Source of the DNA: Caldilineaceae bacterium SB0661_bin_32
Lineage (GTDB): Bacteria > Chloroflexota > Anaerolineae > Caldilineales > Caldilineaceae
Assembly (NCBI GenBank): GCA_009841235.1
Contig: VXMH01000043.1
Coordinates: 1-64,000, forward strand
Direction of reading: 5' to 3'
Length of the DNA stretch: 64,000 nt
The notes beneath the pieces were generated by a model. That model was not told where the DNA came from. It saw only the letters and a list, made by a program, of their open reading frames with translations, and ran no database searches. The translations under genes were made by a program, and so were the position numbers. This document shows, piece by piece, positions 1-8,610 of this stretch (positions are counted from its first letter, which is position 1; every line of letters begins with the position of its first letter).

Positions 1-189
1 TGGTGGGGGGGGCGTGTTTTTGTTTAAAAGACACCGCAAAACAACACCCCCACCCCCCCCCCCCCCCAAACCACCGGTAGGGGCAGGCCTTGTGCCTGCC
101 CTCGCTCCCCCCTCACGCCGCGGTCTCACTCACTTCTCACCTTGTGCCTGCCCTCCCCCCCCTCACGCGCCGTCCCACGCCACTCACTC
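1..189. repeat. Poly-G/poly-C inverted tract plus GGGGCAGGC hairpin and direct repeat
   Basis: A G-run near base 4 faces a long C-run near bases 47-67, with GTGTTTT/AACAACAC flanks, giving an imperfect inverted repeat. It is followed by a hairpin with arms GGGGCAGGC (80-88) and GCCTGCCC (94-101). The 14-mer CTTGTGCCTGCCCT at 89-102 recurs at 141-154, followed both times by a C-rich run and CTCACGC, so this is a degenerate direct repeat of about 45 bases. The proline-rich reading frame here is composition-driven and not called. The same hairpin arms recur at 37934-37966, which suggests a dispersed intergenic repeat. Confidence 0.6.
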
Positions 190-352
190 CTCTCCACTCT
201 CTCCGCGCCCCTCCGCATCCTCCGCGGACAAAAAACCTGATATGTGACTTGCAATCAGCCTTCCACTGACGCGACAATAGGAGCAGTACGCATCACAATG
301 ACGGCAGTTGCTCGAACTCTCACCATCCACCGAAAGATCGAAGGAAAACATC

Positions 353-1318
353 ATGCCTCTACTGTTTGATATGTCTCTGGACAAGCTGCCTGCCTACCAG
401 GGCACCAACCCGCGACCGTCCGACTTCGACGAGTATTGGGATTCCGCCCTTGCTGAGCTGGCAGCAACCGACCCCGAGGTGGAGCTCGTTCCGGCCGATT
501 TTCAGGCTCCCTATGCAGAATGCTCTCACCTGTATTTCACTGGCACGCGCGGCGCCCGCGTCCATGCCAAGCTGCTGCGGCCCCGCGACGCACAGGAGCC
601 CCACCCGGCCGTGCTCATGTTCCACGGCTATAGCGGCAACGCCGGCGACTGGCAAAGCAAGCTGGGCTTTGTCGCGGCCGGGTTTACCGTCGCCGCGATG
701 GACTGCCGCGGCCAGGGCGGGGGACGATCGACAGACGTCGGCGGCGTACCGGGCTGGACGCTGCGCGGCCACATCGTGCGCGGCCTCGCAGGCGAACCCG
801 AAGACCTCCTCTACCGCCACACCTTCCTCGATACCGCCCGGCTGGCGCAGATCGTTATGGAGATGGATGATGTGGACGCCGACCGCGTCGGCGCAACCGG
901 CGGCAGCCAGGGCGGGGGCCTTACCCTGGCCTGCGTCTCGCTGGAGCCGCGCGTCAAACGGGCCGCCCCCATCTTCCCCTTCCTCTGCGACTACAAACGG
1001 GTCTGGGATCTCGACATGGACCAGAACGCCTACGCCGAATTGCGGGAGTGGTTCCGCAACTTCGATCCCCGCCACGAACGGGAGGAGGAAGTCTTCACCC
1101 GCCTGGGCTACATCGACGTCCAGCACCTCGCGTCACGGATCCGCGCCCAAGTGCTGATGGGCGTAGGCCTCATGGACCAGGTCTGTCCGCCCTCCACACA
1201 GTACGCCGCTTTCAACAAGATCAGCTCGCCAAAACGGACAGTTATCTACCCGGACTTCGGCCACGAAAAACTGCCCGATCTCGACGATATGATCTTCCAG
1301 TGGATGCTGGAACTGTAG
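353..1318 (+). CDS. Acetylxylan esterase / cephalosporin-C deacetylase family (CE7)
   Basis: Alpha/beta-hydrolase of carbohydrate esterase family 7, which removes acetyl groups from xylo-oligosaccharides and related acetyl esters, normally in the cytoplasm. Seen: the family's RGQ motif (DCRGQGGG), the nucleophile elbow GGSQGG with catalytic Ser, an acid region (GLMDQVCPP) and the catalytic His in DFGHEKLP near the C-terminus. From the ATG at 353 (AAGGAAAA just upstream) the protein is 321 residues, the usual CE7 length; an in-frame TTG at 308 would add 15 unlikely residues. It is convergent with the UxuA-like gene 12 bases away and belongs to a carbohydrate-use neighbourhood. The substrate is not determinable from sequence. 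Confidence 0.9.
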   Translation: MPLLFDMSLDKLPAYQGTNPRPSDFDEYWDSALAELAATDPEVELVPADFQAPYAECSHLYFTGTRGARVHAKLLRPRDAQEPHPAVLMFHGYSGNAGDWQSKLGFVAAGFTVAAMDCRGQGGGRSTDVGGVPGWTLRGHIVRGLAGEPEDLLYRHTFLDTARLAQIVMEMDDVDADRVGATGGSQGGGLTLACVSLEPRVKRAAPIFPFLCDYKRVWDLDMDQNAYAELREWFRNFDPRHEREEEVFTRLGYIDVQHLASRIRAQVLMGVGLMDQVCPPSTQYAAFNKISSPKRTVIYPDFGHEKLPDLDDMIFQWMLEL

Positions 1319-1330
1319 GGGAGGTGAAGG

Positions 1331-2311
1331 CTACGCAGCGTAAACCGCCTGCCGCAGGCCGCGTATGTAGCCGATGGCGTACAACCTGCCGATCGAAGAG
1401 TAGCCGGCATCTTCGTTGCTGTCGCCCTCCATCGTCGGCACATGGTCGGGCCGCAGCACGCCCTCAAAACCGATCTCACGATAGGCCTTCATACAGGCGA
1501 GCATGTCCGTCTTGCCATTGTCGTGAAAGGTTTCGTTGAACTTCTCCGGCACGCCCTGTACGTCGCGGAAGTGGACAAAATAGATCCTGTCCTGGGCGCC
1601 GAAATGGCGGATCACCTCCGGCAGGTCGTCGGTCATCAGCGTAAAGTTTCCCTGGCACAGGCAGATACCGTTGGCCGGGCTGGGCACCAGGTCGATCAGG
1701 CGCTGGAAATTTTCCACGCTGCGCATGATCCGGCCCAGGCCTCGGATCGGTGAAAGAGGAGGATCGTCGGGGTGCATCGCCATCTTGACCCCGGCCTCCT
1801 CCGCCACCGGCACAACCGCCTCCAGAAAGTACTTCAGATTGTCCCACAGCTGCTCTTCGCTGACCTCGCCGTAGGGTGTCAGAGGCGCGTTGCGCATCAC
1901 GTCGTAGTCAAATCCTGTGACCAGCGCCCCGCCCCGCTCCGGGATCGTGGTCGCCGTGCGCATCCAGTTGAACACCGGCATCCACTCGCTGCACCAGACA
2001 GGAATGCCCAATCGTCCCATGTTGCGCAGCAGTTCGCAGACCGTCTCGATCTCCTCATCTCGGCCGGGCAGCCCCAGCTTCGCCCTGTCCAGCGGCGGCC
2101 GGCTCTCCAGCACCTCCAGCCGAAAGCCGGCATTCTCGTAAGCGCTCTTCACCCGCGCCAGGCTCATGAACCCCCAGGGTTTCATGTCAGGGTCCGGATG
2201 GTCGATGGTGGACATGTCCATCGAGCCCACGGCATAGTTAACCCCGCACTGTTTGACGAGTGTCCATAATGGAGAAGGCTGTGCCGGCAGCATCTCAGCG
2301 ATTCGAATCAT
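1331..2311 (-). CDS. uxuA: Mannonate dehydratase-like TIM-barrel protein (UxuA family)
   Basis: UxuA dehydrates D-mannonate to 2-keto-3-deoxygluconate in glucuronate breakdown, using Mn2+. Seen: the C-terminal metal-site signature region with [10 protein letters not shown], the [13 protein letters not shown] stretch, [12 protein letters not shown], and the core [17 protein letters not shown]. At 326 residues it is shorter than E. coli UxuA (about 394), as in many environmental homologues. AAGGAACG precedes the ATG on the minus strand. Its neighbours (esterase, enolase-superfamily dehydratase, amidohydrolase) fit hexuronate or aldonate catabolism. Exact substrate is less certain than family membership. 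Confidence 0.85.
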   Translation of the reverse strand: MIRIAEMLPAQPSPLWTLVKQCGVNYAVGSMDMSTIDHPDPDMKPWGFMSLARVKSAYENAGFRLEVLESRPPLDRAKLGLPGRDEEIETVCELLRNMGRLGIPVWCSEWMPVFNWMRTATTIPERGGALVTGFDYDVMRNAPLTPYGEVSEEQLWDNLKYFLEAVVPVAEEAGVKMAMHPDDPPLSPIRGLGRIMRSVENFQRLIDLVPSPANGICLCQGNFTLMTDDLPEVIRHFGAQDRIYFVHFRDVQGVPEKFNETFHDNGKTDMLACMKAYREIGFEGVLRPDHVPTMEGDSNEDAGYSSIGRLYAIGYIRGLRQAVYAA

Positions 2312-2473
2312 TGTCTCGTTCCTTGGCTAAAGTATTCTTCGGCAGCGGTCAATGAAGGGCGACTCGCCTGCCATGTCAGTTGCAGTTCATCCGTGACAGA
2401 AACATAACACAGCTTGCCCGCTTCGCAAGTCGGCAAGGTCAGGCGCCCGGCTGGCAAAATCGGCCTGCCCCGG

Positions 2474-2502
2474 TTGGACTCGCTCTCCTTCTGCGGTAAG
2501 AT
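2474..2502 (+). promoter_or_regulatory. Predicted sigma-70-type promoter for msrA
   Basis: TTGGAC (2474-2479), a 17-base spacer and TAAGAT (2497-2502) lie in the intergenic region between the divergent uxuA-like and msrA genes. It would give a 5' leader of about 110 bases. The remainder of 2312-2621 shows nothing else convincing. Confidence 0.5.
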
Positions 2503-2621
2503 ACCCTCATCTGACAGGCCTGCCGCCATGAACGCGAATTCGGGTCAGCCAACTGCTGGCAACTGTCGTATTCCCGCGAAAGAGCGTATTACAGAACAGT
2601 AGAATCTTGGGAGAAGACGCA

Positions 2622-3173
2622 ATGACAAATGAAGCAAGTTCTCAGGAAATTGCCACACTGGGAGGAGGCTGCTTCTGGTGCCTGGAACCCCTCTATGAAG
2701 AGCTCATCGGCGTAAGTCAGGTCGTATCCGGTTACGCAGGCGGCCACGTCCCCAACCCCACTTACGAGCAGGTTTGCGCGAAAACCACCGGCCACGCCGA
2801 GGTGATTCAGGTCGCGTTCGATCCGTCCGCCGTTTCGTTTCGTGAGATCCTCGAAGTCTTTTTCACCTCTCACGACCCGACCACACCCAATCGCCAGGGC
2901 AATGACGTTGGCCCCCAATACCGCTCAGTCATCCTCTACCATGACGAGGAGCAGAAAAAAGTCGCCCAGGAGATGATCCGCGACTACGCCCCGCAGATCT
3001 GGGACGCGCCCATCGTTACCGAGCTGGTCCCGCTCGACATATTTTACGTGGCCGAGTCTTATCATCAGAACTACTACCGCGACAATGGCTTCCAACCCTA
3101 CTGCCTCTTCGTTATCCGTCCCAAAGTGAGCAAATTCCGAAAGCAATGGCAGGCCAAGCTGAAAGCGAGTTAG
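2622..3173 (+). CDS. msrA: Peptide-methionine (S)-S-oxide reductase
   Basis: MsrA reduces the S-epimer of methionine sulfoxide in free methionine and proteins. Seen: the hallmark GGGCFWC with the catalytic Cys near the N-terminus, then [16 protein letters not shown], the conserved FDP and [23 protein letters not shown] stretch (here split across residues 90-115) and YHQNYY. Length is 183 residues from the ATG at 2622, with GGGAGAAG upstream. The in-frame TTG at 2607 is a weaker start. The next gene starts 5 bases after its stop, so they are probably co-transcribed. Confidence 0.96.
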   Translation: MTNEASSQEIATLGGGCFWCLEPLYEELIGVSQVVSGYAGGHVPNPTYEQVCAKTTGHAEVIQVAFDPSAVSFREILEVFFTSHDPTTPNRQGNDVGPQYRSVILYHDEEQKKVAQEMIRDYAPQIWDAPIVTELVPLDIFYVAESYHQNYYRDNGFQPYCLFVIRPKVSKFRKQWQAKLKAS

Positions 3174-3178
3174 CGCCC

Positions 3179-4477
3179 ATGTCTTCACAAACAGATATCG
3201 CAGCCGTCATCCAACGGACGCCGCTCGTCGACACACACGAACATATGCGTCTTGAAGAGGCCTACCTGGATGAGCGCCCCGACATTCTCTGTCAGCTCTT
3301 CCAGAACTATGTTCACGCCGACCTGTTCGTAGCCGGCGCCTCTCAAGAGGCGATCGACAGCCTGTTCGACACGTCAGACCCTGACGTGGCCGCTCGCTTC
3401 GCCCCGATAGAGGAGCCCTGGGCTAGAGTTCAGCATACCGGCTACGGCGAGGCCGTGAGCATCATCGCAAAAGATCTCTACGGTATCGATGAACTGACGC
3501 CCGATTCAATCGCCGCCGCCCAGGAGAAGAACGCCGCCCTCATCCAGCCGGGTGAACGCCTGCGCCTGCTCCGGGACGAAGCGAATCTGGACCATATCCA
3601 GACCGACGCCAAGTCAATGACCGTCCTGCCCGACATCTCCGGGCCCGACTTCTTCTTCTATGACATCTCCTGGGTCGACTTCTGCTCAGGAAGGCCCAAT
3701 CACGAAGAAATCGCACACCATACCGGCCTGGAGCTGTCTGACCTTTATTCCCTCAAGCGTGTGATGGAGACCATTTTCGCCTCTTCCTTCTCCCCCGCCA
3801 TCGCCGTCAAGTCACAGCACGCCTACAACCGTACTCTGCGCTGGCAAGAGCGCAGCGACGCCGAGGCGGCAAAAGCCCTCGACGTCTATCTGCGTGACGG
3901 CGAGGCGCTCGACGAAGCCGCCAGGCTCTGCCTGGGCGACTGGTGCTGGGCTCGGGGCGTGGAGCTGTGCATAGAGCATGATCTGCCAATGAAAATCCAT
4001 ACCGGCTATTACGCCGGCCACAGCCGCATGCCGGTTGACTACATTCGCAGCGGCAATCTCTGCCCCCTTCTTGCAAAGTACCCCGACGCCCGTTTCGTCC
4101 TCATGCACATCGCCTACCCGTATACGGAGGAGCTGGTCGCGCTGGCGAAGCACTATCCCAACGTCTACGCGGACCTCTGTTGGGCCTGGAGCATAAACCC
4201 CTACAGCTCCATGGAGTTCGTCCGCCGCTTTATCCACGCTGCCCCTGCCAATAAGCTTTTCCTCTTCGGCGGCGATACCGGCTACCCGGGCGCGGCCCTC
4301 GCCTACGCCAAGCAGGCGCGTAACTGGTTCACCAGGGTCATGCAGGACGAAATCTCCCAAGGTCTCCTCACTGAGGCCCAGGCTATCGACCTTTCGCGGC
4401 GCTACATGCGCGACAATCAGTATGAATGTTTCCGCGTCGATGCAAAGAAGCAGATCCTGCGCGCCGCCGCGGCTTAA
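3179..4477 (+). CDS. Amidohydrolase-superfamily protein (amidohydrolase 2 / uronate isomerase-like)
   Basis: TIM-barrel metal-dependent hydrolase or isomerase. Seen: the N-terminal metal ligand motif as DTHEHM, a central KIHTGYYAGHS with further His ligands, and a C-terminal LFLFGGDTGYPG carrying the conserved Asp of the superfamily. About 432 residues from the ATG at 3179; an earlier in-frame start at 3146 would overlap msrA. The fold and size resemble uronate isomerases, which would suit the hexuronate neighbourhood, but the sequence does not fix the substrate. Its stop overlaps an ATG of the sulfatase reading frame (TAATG), so the two genes are likely translated as a unit. Confidence 0.8.
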   Translation: MSSQTDIAAVIQRTPLVDTHEHMRLEEAYLDERPDILCQLFQNYVHADLFVAGASQEAIDSLFDTSDPDVAARFAPIEEPWARVQHTGYGEAVSIIAKDLYGIDELTPDSIAAAQEKNAALIQPGERLRLLRDEANLDHIQTDAKSMTVLPDISGPDFFFYDISWVDFCSGRPNHEEIAHHTGLELSDLYSLKRVMETIFASSFSPAIAVKSQHAYNRTLRWQERSDAEAAKALDVYLRDGEALDEAARLCLGDWCWARGVELCIEHDLPMKIHTGYYAGHSRMPVDYIRSGNLCPLLAKYPDARFVLMHIAYPYTEELVALAKHYPNVYADLCWAWSINPYSSMEFVRRFIHAAPANKLFLFGGDTGYPGAALAYAKQARNWFTRVMQDEISQGLLTEAQAIDLSRRYMRDNQYECFRVDAKKQILRAAAA

Positions 4478-4503
4478 TGCCAGCCACTGAGGAGCCGAGC
4501 CGG

Positions 4504-5934
4504 ATGGCCGACAGTCGTCCCAATATAATACTGATCATCACCGACCAGCAGCGCTTCGACACCATCGCCGCGCTGGGCTTCGACTACATGGAGACCCCCA
4601 ACCTGGACCGCCTGGTGCACGAAGGGGTGAGCTTCACCAACTGCCACATCACCGCGCCTTCGTGTGCGCCGGCGCGCGCCAGTCTCTTCACCGGCTACTA
4701 TCCACACACCACCGGCATCCTCAAGAATGGCGATCGCTGGACAAGCTCCTGGGTGGAGGACCTGAGCGCGAGCGGCTACCATTGCGTCAACGTGGGCAAA
4801 ATGCACACCTCTCCCTTCGAGACGCCGCTTGGATTCCACGAACGCTATGTAGTCGAGAACAAGGATCGATACCTTGAAGGCCGTTACTATTTCGACGAAT
4901 GGGACAAAGCCCTGCGCGCCCGCGGTCATGTAAAGCAGCAGCGCGTCCTCTACCGGCAGCGCGCCGACTACGCTGACTGCCTCGGCGCCTTCGACTGGGA
5001 GTTGCCCGAGGACCTGCACTCCGACATGTTCGTCGGCGACTTCGCGACCTGGTGGGTTCGCAACAAGCCCAGGCCCGATGGCCCGCTCTTCCTGCAGGTC
5101 GGCTTCCCCGGCCCCCATCCCCCATACGACCCCACCACCCGTTTCAGCCGGGACTACCTGGACAAAGACCTTCCCATCCAGGATGTCACGGAGGAGGAGC
5201 TCGCCGGACAGCCGCCCCCCTTCCATGAAATGCGCGTCCACAACGCCCAAGTCGATCACGATTCAGTCATGCACCTCCTGGACCCGACGCCAGAGCAGCG
5301 TCACCGCCAGCGCGCCTACTACATGGCCAACGTCTCCATGATCGACGAGAAAGTGGGCGATCTGCTGGCCGCCCTGGAGGCGCAGGGCTACCTTGAGAAC
5401 GCCGTCGTCATTTTCACCTCGGACCATGGCGACTGCCTCGGCGACCACGGCCACAGTCAGAAGTGGACCATGTACGATACCATCACCCGCGTACCCGCAA
5501 TCGTGTGGGCGCCCGGTCGTTTCAACGGCGGCCGCTCGCTGGACCAGCTCTGCTCCCTCTTCGATCTGGGGCCGACGGTTCTTGAGCTGGCCGGACTTCA
5601 GATTCCCGACGATTTCGAAGCCGAGTCCTTGCTGCCTGCGCTTGAAAGCAAGGAGTGGCCGGGGCGGGAAATCGCCTTTGCCGAGCACTGCCGCGATGGC
5701 ATCCTGCCGGCCGAGTACATGTCGATGGCGCGAACCAAAGAGTGGAAACTGGTCCACTTTGTCGGCGAGGAATTCGGCCAGCTGTTCGATCTGGTCAATG
5801 ATCCCGAGGAGGTCGAAAACTTGTGGGACGACCCTGCTCACTCGGCGCGCAAGGAAGAGCTTCTCCAGGCGTTGCTGACGTGGCGTATCCGCAGCGGCCT
5901 GACCGCGAAGGACTGGGCCCTGAACAGCCGTTAA
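4504..5934 (+). CDS. Type I sulfatase (arylsulfatase-like)
   Basis: Formylglycine-dependent sulfatase that hydrolyses sulfate esters, probably on sulfated carbohydrates. Seen: N-terminal NIILIITDQQRFD metal-binding motif, the maturation site SCAPARASLFTGY (C-x-P-x-R, Cys to be converted to formylglycine), FTSDHGDCLGDHG with metal ligands, and a C-terminal KEWKLVHF region. The ATG at 4504 has GAGGAG at a good distance; an overlapping ATG at 4477 is the alternative. No signal peptide is seen, so it may act in the cytoplasm on imported oligosaccharides. No maturase gene is present in the window. Confidence 0.9.
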   Translation: MADSRPNIILIITDQQRFDTIAALGFDYMETPNLDRLVHEGVSFTNCHITAPSCAPARASLFTGYYPHTTGILKNGDRWTSSWVEDLSASGYHCVNVGKMHTSPFETPLGFHERYVVENKDRYLEGRYYFDEWDKALRARGHVKQQRVLYRQRADYADCLGAFDWELPEDLHSDMFVGDFATWWVRNKPRPDGPLFLQVGFPGPHPPYDPTTRFSRDYLDKDLPIQDVTEEELAGQPPPFHEMRVHNAQVDHDSVMHLLDPTPEQRHRQRAYYMANVSMIDEKVGDLLAALEAQGYLENAVVIFTSDHGDCLGDHGHSQKWTMYDTITRVPAIVWAPGRFNGGRSLDQLCSLFDLGPTVLELAGLQIPDDFEAESLLPALESKEWPGREIAFAEHCRDGILPAEYMSMARTKEWKLVHFVGEEFGQLFDLVNDPEEVENLWDDPAHSARKEELLQALLTWRIRSGLTAKDWALNSR

Positions 5935-5946
5935 GGAGAGGTTGTG

Positions 5947-7086
5947 ATGAAGATCACCGATGTCCGTACCATCTTCGTAGACCGATACCTGTTCGTAGAA
6001 GTGGATACGGACGCCGGCATCACCGGTCTGGGCGAGTCCGGCGCCTGGGGCTTCCTCGAGGCCTCAGCCGGCGCCGTGGAGACCTTCAAGCGCTACCTGG
6101 TCGGCCAGGACCCCCTGAGAATCGAACACCACTGGCAGTACCTGTACCGCTGGAGCCACTTTCGCGGCGCCGCCGTGATGGGCGCGCTCAGCGCCGTCGA
6201 CATTGCCCTCTGGGATATCGCCGGCAAGCATTTCGGCGTGCCCGCCTACCAGCTGCTCGGCGGCAAAGTGCGCGACAAGGCCCGCGTCTACTATCACGTC
6301 TTCGGCGAAACCAAGGAGGCGCTGATCGCCGGCTGCGCAGACGCCCGCGAGCGCGGCTTCACCGCCGTCGGTCACCTGACGCCCTTCCTCGACGACAGCC
6401 GCGACCTCCCCTACTTCAAGACCCACGTGGACATGATCGAAGACGCCATCGAGACCGTGGCCGCCTACCGGCAGGCGGTGGGCCGCGAAGTGGACCTGTG
6501 CATCGAGATCCACAGGCGCCTGACCCCCAGCGAAGCCATCGTACTGGGGCGGGGCATCGAACCGTACCACCCATTCTTCTACGAGGACCCCGTCACGCCG
6601 GACAACCTGGACGAAATGGCGCTCGTGGCCTCCAAGATTGGCATACCGATCGCCACCGGCGAACGTCTTCACAGCATCTGGGAGTTCCAGGCGCTGCTGC
6701 AACGCGGAGCCGTCCAGTTTGTGCGCCCCGACGTCTGCATGGTGGGCGGGTTGAGCCACGCCAAAAAGATTGCAGCCCTGGCCGAAGCGTTCCACGTGCA
6801 AGTTGTGCCCCACAATCCCCTCAGCCCTGTCAGCACCGCCGCCTGCATACAACTGGCCGCCTGCATCCCCAACTTCGCGCTGCAGGAATATCCCGTAGGC
6901 GAAGACGAACCGCCCAAGAGCGAAATCGTCAAGACCGCCCTCACCCAGGAAAACGGCTTCCTCATCATCCCCGACGCCCCCGGCATCGGCATCGAGCTGG
7001 CCGAAGACGCCGCCGAGCGCCATCCCTACGCCCCGCGCGAAGTAAAGACGCGCCTGCATGAGGACGGCTCGGTGGTGGATCAGTAG
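5947..7086 (+). CDS. Enolase-superfamily sugar-acid dehydratase (mandelate racemase/DgoD-like)
   Basis: Member of the mandelate racemase/muconate lactonising group. Seen: N-terminal capping domain, ALSAVDIALWDIAGK, barrel metal-ligand regions CIEIH, FYEDPV and TGERL, and the catalytic-His region VPHNPLSP. These resemble D-galactonate/D-mannonate dehydratases, which make 2-keto-3-deoxy sugar acids. AAGGAGAG precedes an adjacent GTG/ATG pair (5944/5947); the ATG is chosen. It is only a dozen bases after the sulfatase stop, so msrA-amidohydrolase-sulfatase-dehydratase reads as one operon. The exact aldonate is uncertain. Confidence 0.85.
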   Translation: MKITDVRTIFVDRYLFVEVDTDAGITGLGESGAWGFLEASAGAVETFKRYLVGQDPLRIEHHWQYLYRWSHFRGAAVMGALSAVDIALWDIAGKHFGVPAYQLLGGKVRDKARVYYHVFGETKEALIAGCADARERGFTAVGHLTPFLDDSRDLPYFKTHVDMIEDAIETVAAYRQAVGREVDLCIEIHRRLTPSEAIVLGRGIEPYHPFFYEDPVTPDNLDEMALVASKIGIPIATGERLHSIWEFQALLQRGAVQFVRPDVCMVGGLSHAKKIAALAEAFHVQVVPHNPLSPVSTAACIQLAACIPNFALQEYPVGEDEPPKSEIVKTALTQENGFLIIPDAPGIGIELAEDAAERHPYAPREVKTRLHEDGSVVDQ

Positions 7087-7157
7087 ACAGGCCGTCCAAT
7101 CTCCTGTAAATCACACGGAACAGTTCAGTTTTCCTTGGCAGACACGTCCGCGAACCG

Positions 7158-8021
7158 TTACGCCGGATCCCGCAGAACGTACCGGCGGACAGCCCATGCT
7201 ACGCCCTCTTCATCATTGGAAGGGCCGACGACTGTAGCCGCTGCTCTTACATCGGGCGGTGCGTTACCCATTGCCGCGCTTGCGCCCGCCGCAGCGAACA
7301 TCGGCAGATCATTCGGGTTGTCGCCGATGGCGAGGACCTGTCCCAGAGGAATGTCCAGCTTACCGGCCACCAATCTGAGGGCGGTCCCTTTGTCGGCACG
7401 AAGGGGAAAGACGCACAGCGAATGCAGCCGGCCGTCCGGCTCGTAATACGTCTCTGTGCGGCACTCTTGACGGTACTGCGCAGCAAATTCCTGCACTGCG
7501 GCAATCGCTTCCGCCTCATGCAGAATCATCCGTTTCGGTTCACCAACCAGTGCTTCCTCGTTCGTCGCCGCAATGACCAGTTGCGTCCGGTACTGCTCGC
7601 CTTCTGTGCCAGCACCCAGTGGGTACTCAACCGGCCCCAAGGGCTGCCCCGGTCGCTGCCGAAAGTAGCTGCGCTCGCCTACACTGGTACTCACCTCCCA
7701 ATCGTTTCGGTCTGCAAGCTGAGCAATCGAACGGGCGACCGCCATCGGAATCGTATATGACGCCCACACCGGCCCCTTCGGTGACGCCAGAATCTGCGCG
7801 CCGTTCGTGCAGATCATGGGATCGTTGAGCCCCCATGCCGCGCACATGCTTCGCACGCCGTCTACGTTTCGCGTAGTATTGATGACGACTCGCACACCGG
7901 AACGCGTGGCGGTCTGCAACTGTCGAACGCCTTCGGGCGCCGGCGTTCCATCACTTCGAAGCAGCGTACCGTCGAGATCGACCGAAATGAGTCGAATCTG
8001 ATTACTTCGGTTCATTCGCAT
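7158..8021 (-). CDS. Cof-type HAD-IIB phosphatase
   Basis: Haloacid-dehalogenase phosphatase, probably acting on sugar phosphates or other small phosphometabolites. Seen: motif I DLDGTLL near residue 15 with the nucleophile Asp, motif II NTTRN, a large C2 cap in the middle, and motif III/IV KGTALRLVAG ... AIGDNPNDLPMF. 287 residues is normal for the Cof family. A second ATG two codons downstream (8015) is as well placed relative to GGAAAAG. It is convergent with the dehydratase operon. Substrate unknown. Confidence 0.88.
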   Translation of the reverse strand: MRMNRSNQIRLISVDLDGTLLRSDGTPAPEGVRQLQTATRSGVRVVINTTRNVDGVRSMCAAWGLNDPMICTNGAQILASPKGPVWASYTIPMAVARSIAQLADRNDWEVSTSVGERSYFRQRPGQPLGPVEYPLGAGTEGEQYRTQLVIAATNEEALVGEPKRMILHEAEAIAAVQEFAAQYRQECRTETYYEPDGRLHSLCVFPLRADKGTALRLVAGKLDIPLGQVLAIGDNPNDLPMFAAAGASAAMGNAPPDVRAAATVVGPSNDEEGVAWAVRRYVLRDPA

Positions 8022-8299
8022 CTTTTCCAGCGTGGTTGTGTAACGAATGGAGCAGGGAGCTTCAAAACTCTTCAGGACAACATTGTCCCTCTCCGGTTAC
8101 CGCATCCATAATCGGTTCGACCCCGGTAATCCGCCAAATCTGCTGAGGTCCCGGTTGACGTGTGCGAGACAGGTCTTCAGCCGTGCGCCTCTCCCATCTC
8201 CACGTCCACCTGGCGAGAGGTCCGAGAGCTTCTTTACGATTCCATGAGACATCCGATTTCCTGGCGTTGGGTCGCTCCCGGACTCATCCACTACCTGAT

Positions 8300-8329
8300 T
8301 TGCCCTTTCAAGAAATCGCGTGGTATATT
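8300..8329 (+). promoter_or_regulatory. Predicted promoter upstream of leuS leader
   Basis: TTGCCC (8300-8305), 18-base spacer, TATATT (8324-8329) preceded by TGG, so an extended -10. Transcription would begin a few bases before the ATG at 8340, which makes the leader reading frame almost leaderless. Bases 8022-8299 before it hold no supported gene. Confidence 0.55.
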
Positions 8330-8339
8330 TGCCCCCAAT

Positions 8340-8426
8340 ATGAGAAACGACGCACGCGAACCCCGTATTCCCAATCCTTTCGCCACCGGCGGCATCTCCG
8401 TCGGCGGCCTCCTCGCTCTTAGATAG
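8340..8426 (+). CDS. Possible 28-residue leader peptide of leuS, ending Leu-Leu-Ala-Leu-Arg
   Basis: The ATG at 8340 opens a 28-codon frame ending GG-LLALR-stop, with codons CTC CTC GCT CTT just before the stop. It lies directly after a good promoter and directly before two hairpins and leuS. Clustered Leu codons next to a hairpin, upstream of leucyl-tRNA synthetase, is the arrangement of a ribosome-mediated attenuator. There is no ribosome binding site; translation would have to be leaderless. This is inference: a short frame like this can occur by chance. Confidence 0.4.
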   Translation: MRNDAREPRIPNPFATGGISVGGLLALR

Positions 8427-8472
8427 CCCGCGCCAGGGCTTTGAGCGCCATTTTTCCTGTCCCTGAGCGGGC
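8426..8472 (+). promoter_or_regulatory. Leader hairpin 1 upstream of leuS
   Basis: GCCCGC (8426-8431) pairs with GCGGGC (8467-8472), and inner CAGGG (8434-8438) with CCCTG (8461-8465), leaving a 22-base loop. The 5' arm begins inside the leader-peptide stop codon, so a ribosome halted at the Leu codons would cover it. Confidence 0.45.
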
Positions 8473-8508
8473 CCAACCAAGAACTTGAGCTACGGAACAT
8501 AGTTCGCA

Positions 8509-8537
8509 GCGACGCGCGCATGTTTACCTTGCGTCGC
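8509..8537 (+). terminator. Leader hairpin 2 upstream of leuS (weak attenuator-like)
   Basis: GCGACGC (8509-8515) and GCGTCGC (8531-8537) form a perfect 7-bp stem with a 15-base loop, followed by GTCTTTACTGTT, a poor U-tract. It could be the terminator arm of a leader. The T-box antiterminator consensus was looked for and not found. Confidence 0.3.
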
Positions 8538-8610
8538 GTCTTTACTGTTCCCAGTATTCCGGCTAGCAGTTAAAAGAAATAGAAAAACTCCGTGACAGGA
8601 GACTCATACC

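Noticed and set aside
14..247. Proline-rich reading frame in the C-rich repeat
   Set aside because: Composition-driven, no start signals, no family pattern.
8111..8127. tRNA T-arm-like ATCGG-TTCGACC-CCGGT followed by CCGCC
   Set aside because: The T-stem is perfect, but no matching acceptor, D-arm or anticodon arm exists upstream; a lone fragment at most.
8450..8545. T-box riboswitch for leuS
   Set aside because: The AGGGTGGNACCGCG antiterminator sequence is absent.
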